Of a stretch of 64,000 nt of DNA, positions 61,601 through 64,000 are shown piece by piece. The notes under the pieces were generated by a model, which was not told where the DNA came from, did not search any database, and was given only the letters and a program-made list of their open reading frames with translations. The DNA lies in NCBI GenBank assembly GCA_963920705.1, contig CAWUCO010000207.1, forward strand, positions 186,001 to 250,000, in the 5' to 3' direction. The first letter of the stretch is position 1; each line of letters starts with the position of its first letter. Both the position numbers and the translations under genes were made by a program. This DNA is from Odiellus spinosus (Eukaryota; Arthropoda; Arachnida; Opiliones; Phalangiidae).

Positions 61601-64000
61601 TTTGACTATTTTGATATTGTATGGTTTCTTGAATTGGCCATATTTTTCTTGTTTTTCAACGGATTTTTGAAAACTCTTATTATTTAGACTGTCCATTAAT
61701 TGCCTTTTCGAATGACTTTGGTTTAGTCTAAATTGCCAAAATGTGACAAATATAAAATTGGTTAAAATTAAGCAAAAACGCTTAAAAATCCAAGATTAAT
61801 GGATTCAAATTGACACAAAACATTAGATTTTTAAGCGATTTAGACAAAATCAAAACCTATCGAAAGAGCGCATATTGGTCTATGTAAAAAACAAGAGTTT
61901 TGGCAAATCCGTTGAAAAACATGGAAAATATGGCCAATTCAAAAAACATCTATTATCAAAAAGCGAATTTTTAAAATCTGAAATTTGACTATTTTGATAT
62001 TGTATGATTTCTTGAATTGACCATATTTTTCTTGTTTTTCAACGGATTTTTGAAAACTCTTATTATTTAGACTGTCCATTAATTGCTCTTTCGAATGACT
62101 TTGGTTTTGTCTAAATTGCCAAAACGTGACAAATATAAAATTGGTTAAAATTAAGCAAAAACGCTTAAAAATCCAAGATTATATGATTCAAATGGACACA
62201 AAACATTTGATTTTTAAGCGATTTAGACAAAATTAACACCACTCGAAAGAGCAAATATTGGTCTATCTAAAAAACAAGAGATTTGGAAAATCCGTTGAAA
62301 AACATGGAAAATATGGCCAATTCAAAAAACATCTAATGTCAAAAAGCGAATTTTTAAAATCTAAAATTTGACTATTTTGATATTGTATGGTTTCTTGAAT
62401 TGGCCATATTTTTCTTCTTTTTCAACGGATTTTTGAAAACTCTTATTATTTAGACTATCCATTAATTGCTCTTTCGAATGACTTTGGTTTTGTCTAAATT
62501 GCCAAAACGTGACAAATATGAAATTGGTTAAAATTAAGCAAAAACGCTTAAAAATCCAAGATTATTGGATTCAAATTGACACAAAACATTTGATTTTTAA
62601 GCGATTTAGACAAACTTAAAACCTATCGAAAGAGCAAATATTGGACTATATAAAAAACCAGAGTTTTGGAAAATCCGTTGAAAAACATGGAAAATATGGC
62701 CAATTCAAAAAACATCTAATGTCAAAAAGCGAATTTTTAAAATCTAAAATTTGACTATTTTGATATTGTATGGTTTCTTGAATTGGCCATATTTTTCTTG
62801 TTTTTCAACGGATTTTTGAAAACTCTTATTATTTAGACTGTCCATTAATTGCTCTTTCGAATGACTTTGGTTTTGTCTAAATTGCCAAAACGTGACAAAT
62901 ATAAAATTGGTTAAAATTAAGCAAAAACGCTTAAAAATCCAAGATTATATGATTCAAATGGACACAAAACATTTGATTTTTAAGCGATTTAGACAAAATT
63001 AACACCACTATTGGTCTATCTAAAAAAAAGAGTTTTGGAAAATCCGTTGAAAAACATGGAAAATATGGTCAATTCAAAAAACATCTAATATCAAAAAACG
63101 AATTTTTAAAATCTGAAATTTGACTATTTTGATATTGTATGATTTTTTGAATTGGCCATATTTTTCTTGTTTTTCAACGGATTTTTGAAAACTCTTATTA
63201 TTTAGACTGTCCATTAATTGCTCTTTCGAATGACTTTGGTTTTGTCTAAATTGCCAAAACGTGACAAATATGAAATTGGTTAAAATTAAGCAAAAACGCT
63301 TAAAAATCCAAGATTATTGGATTCAAATTGACACAAAACATTTGATTTTTAAGCGATTTAGACAAACTTAAAACCTATCGAAAGAGCAAATATTGGACAA
63401 TATAAAAAACCAGAGTTTTGGAAAATCCGTTGAAAAACATGGAAAATATGGCAATTCAAAAAACATCTAATGTCAAAAAGCGAATTTTTAAAATCTAAAA
63501 TTTGACTATTTTGATATTGAATGGTTTCTTGAATTGGCCATATTTTTCTTCTTTTTCAACGGATTTTTGAAAACTCTTATTATTTAGACTGTCCATTAAT
63601 TGCTCTTTCGAATGACTTTGGTTTAGTCTAAATTGCCAAAATGTGACAAATATAAAATTGGTTAAAATTAAGCAAAAACGCTTAAAAATCCAAGATTAAT
63701 GGATTCAGATTGACACAAAACATTTGATTTTTAAGCGATTTAGACAAAATCAAAACCTATCGAAAGAGCGCATATTGGTCTATGTAAAAAACAAGAGTTT
63801 TGGCAAATCCGTTGAAAAACATGGAAAATATGGCCAATTCAAAAAACATCTATTATCAAAAAGCGAATTTTTAAAATCTGAAATTTGACTATTTTGATAT
63901 TGTATGGTTTCTTGAATTGGCCATATTTTTCTTGTTTTTCAACGGATTTTTGAAAACTCTTATTATTTAGACTGTCCATTAATTGCTCTTTCGAATGACT
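58609..64000 (+). repeat. 383-bp satellite array, segment 6
   Basis: About 14 monomers continue in the same orientation and run off the right edge. They carry their own markers: TTGTATGGTTTCTTG, TCTAAAATTTGAC, GACAAACTTAAAACC and CAAGAGATTTGG. A 13-bp deletion (CGAAAGAGCAAAT) sits near 63,009. The frames at 59160-59399 and 59641-59874 are repeat artefacts. Confidence 0.97.
61861..64000 (+). repeat. Higher-order repeat of five monomers (~1900 bp), second copy cut by the window
   Basis: CGAAAGAGCGCATATTGGTCTATG occurs at 61861 and 63761, 1900 bp apart. That is five monomers less 15 bp, explained by a 13-bp and two 1-bp deletions near 63,009-63,450. CAAGAGATTTGG monomers at 60365, 61131 and 62280 show overlapping 766 and 1149 bp spacings. 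Confidence 0.7.

Noticed and set aside
1-64000. CRISPR array
   Set aside because: The periodicity is of whole 383-bp monomers without distinct spacers, and the setting is eukaryotic.
1-64000. tRNA, rRNA or other structured RNA genes
   Set aside because: No conserved promoter boxes or rRNA segments were recognised on either strand. The hairpins seen are those of the satellite and the palindromic elements.

Overview
The window is eukaryotic heterochromatin-like satellite DNA and holds no gene I can support. About 58 kb of the 64 kb is one AT-rich satellite family with a 383-bp monomer, roughly 152 copies, all in the same orientation, running off both ends of the window. The host is most likely an arthropod, probably an insect. 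The reason is the CCTAA (TTAGG-type telomeric) pentamers inside an inserted element and many TTAGG-like motifs in a non-satellite island at 57.5-57.9 kb. I do not recognise the species. A centromeric or pericentromeric location is plausible but not shown by the sequence.

The monomer is unusual. 277 of its 383 bp form one gapped-free-looking imperfect palindrome (90 of 110 outer arm positions pair by hand count), and most of the rest is a second, smaller dyad broken by a 45-bp block. The repeat therefore looks like two inverted half-units. This also explains why short reading frames with similar peptides occur on both strands. They are by-products of the repeat, not genes.

Layout: 1-35.6 kb is a highly homogenised block of a few monomer variants arranged in changing higher-order repeats (5-mers of 1914 bp, 4-mers of about 1532 bp, 3-mers of 1149 bp). 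It is interrupted four times (7,996, 25,161, 29,300, 33,810) by the same 686-691 bp non-coding element at the same monomer position, with the same 8-bp duplication and the same flanking mutations: one insertion copied by satellite expansion. 35.6-45.9 kb holds more diverged monomers with a 2295-bp 6-mer duplicated once. 45.9-50.5 kb has three copies of a 1527-bp 4-mer, followed by a short run of single-monomer duplications to about 51.6 kb. More diverged monomers follow to 55,746.

55,747-58,608 is a 2.86-kb non-satellite island. In order it holds a doubled 24-bp palindrome, a (CGT)8 run, a three-unit 143-bp tandem repeat, a weak TATA-like site, 21 perfect GTTTAC hexamers, TTAGG-like degenerate repeats, and a 507-bp element with two 199-bp inverted arms differing at one position. 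The satellite then resumes to the end, with its own multi-monomer periodicity.

There are no interacting genes to describe. The biology visible is repeat evolution: unequal exchange, transposon capture and local homogenisation.
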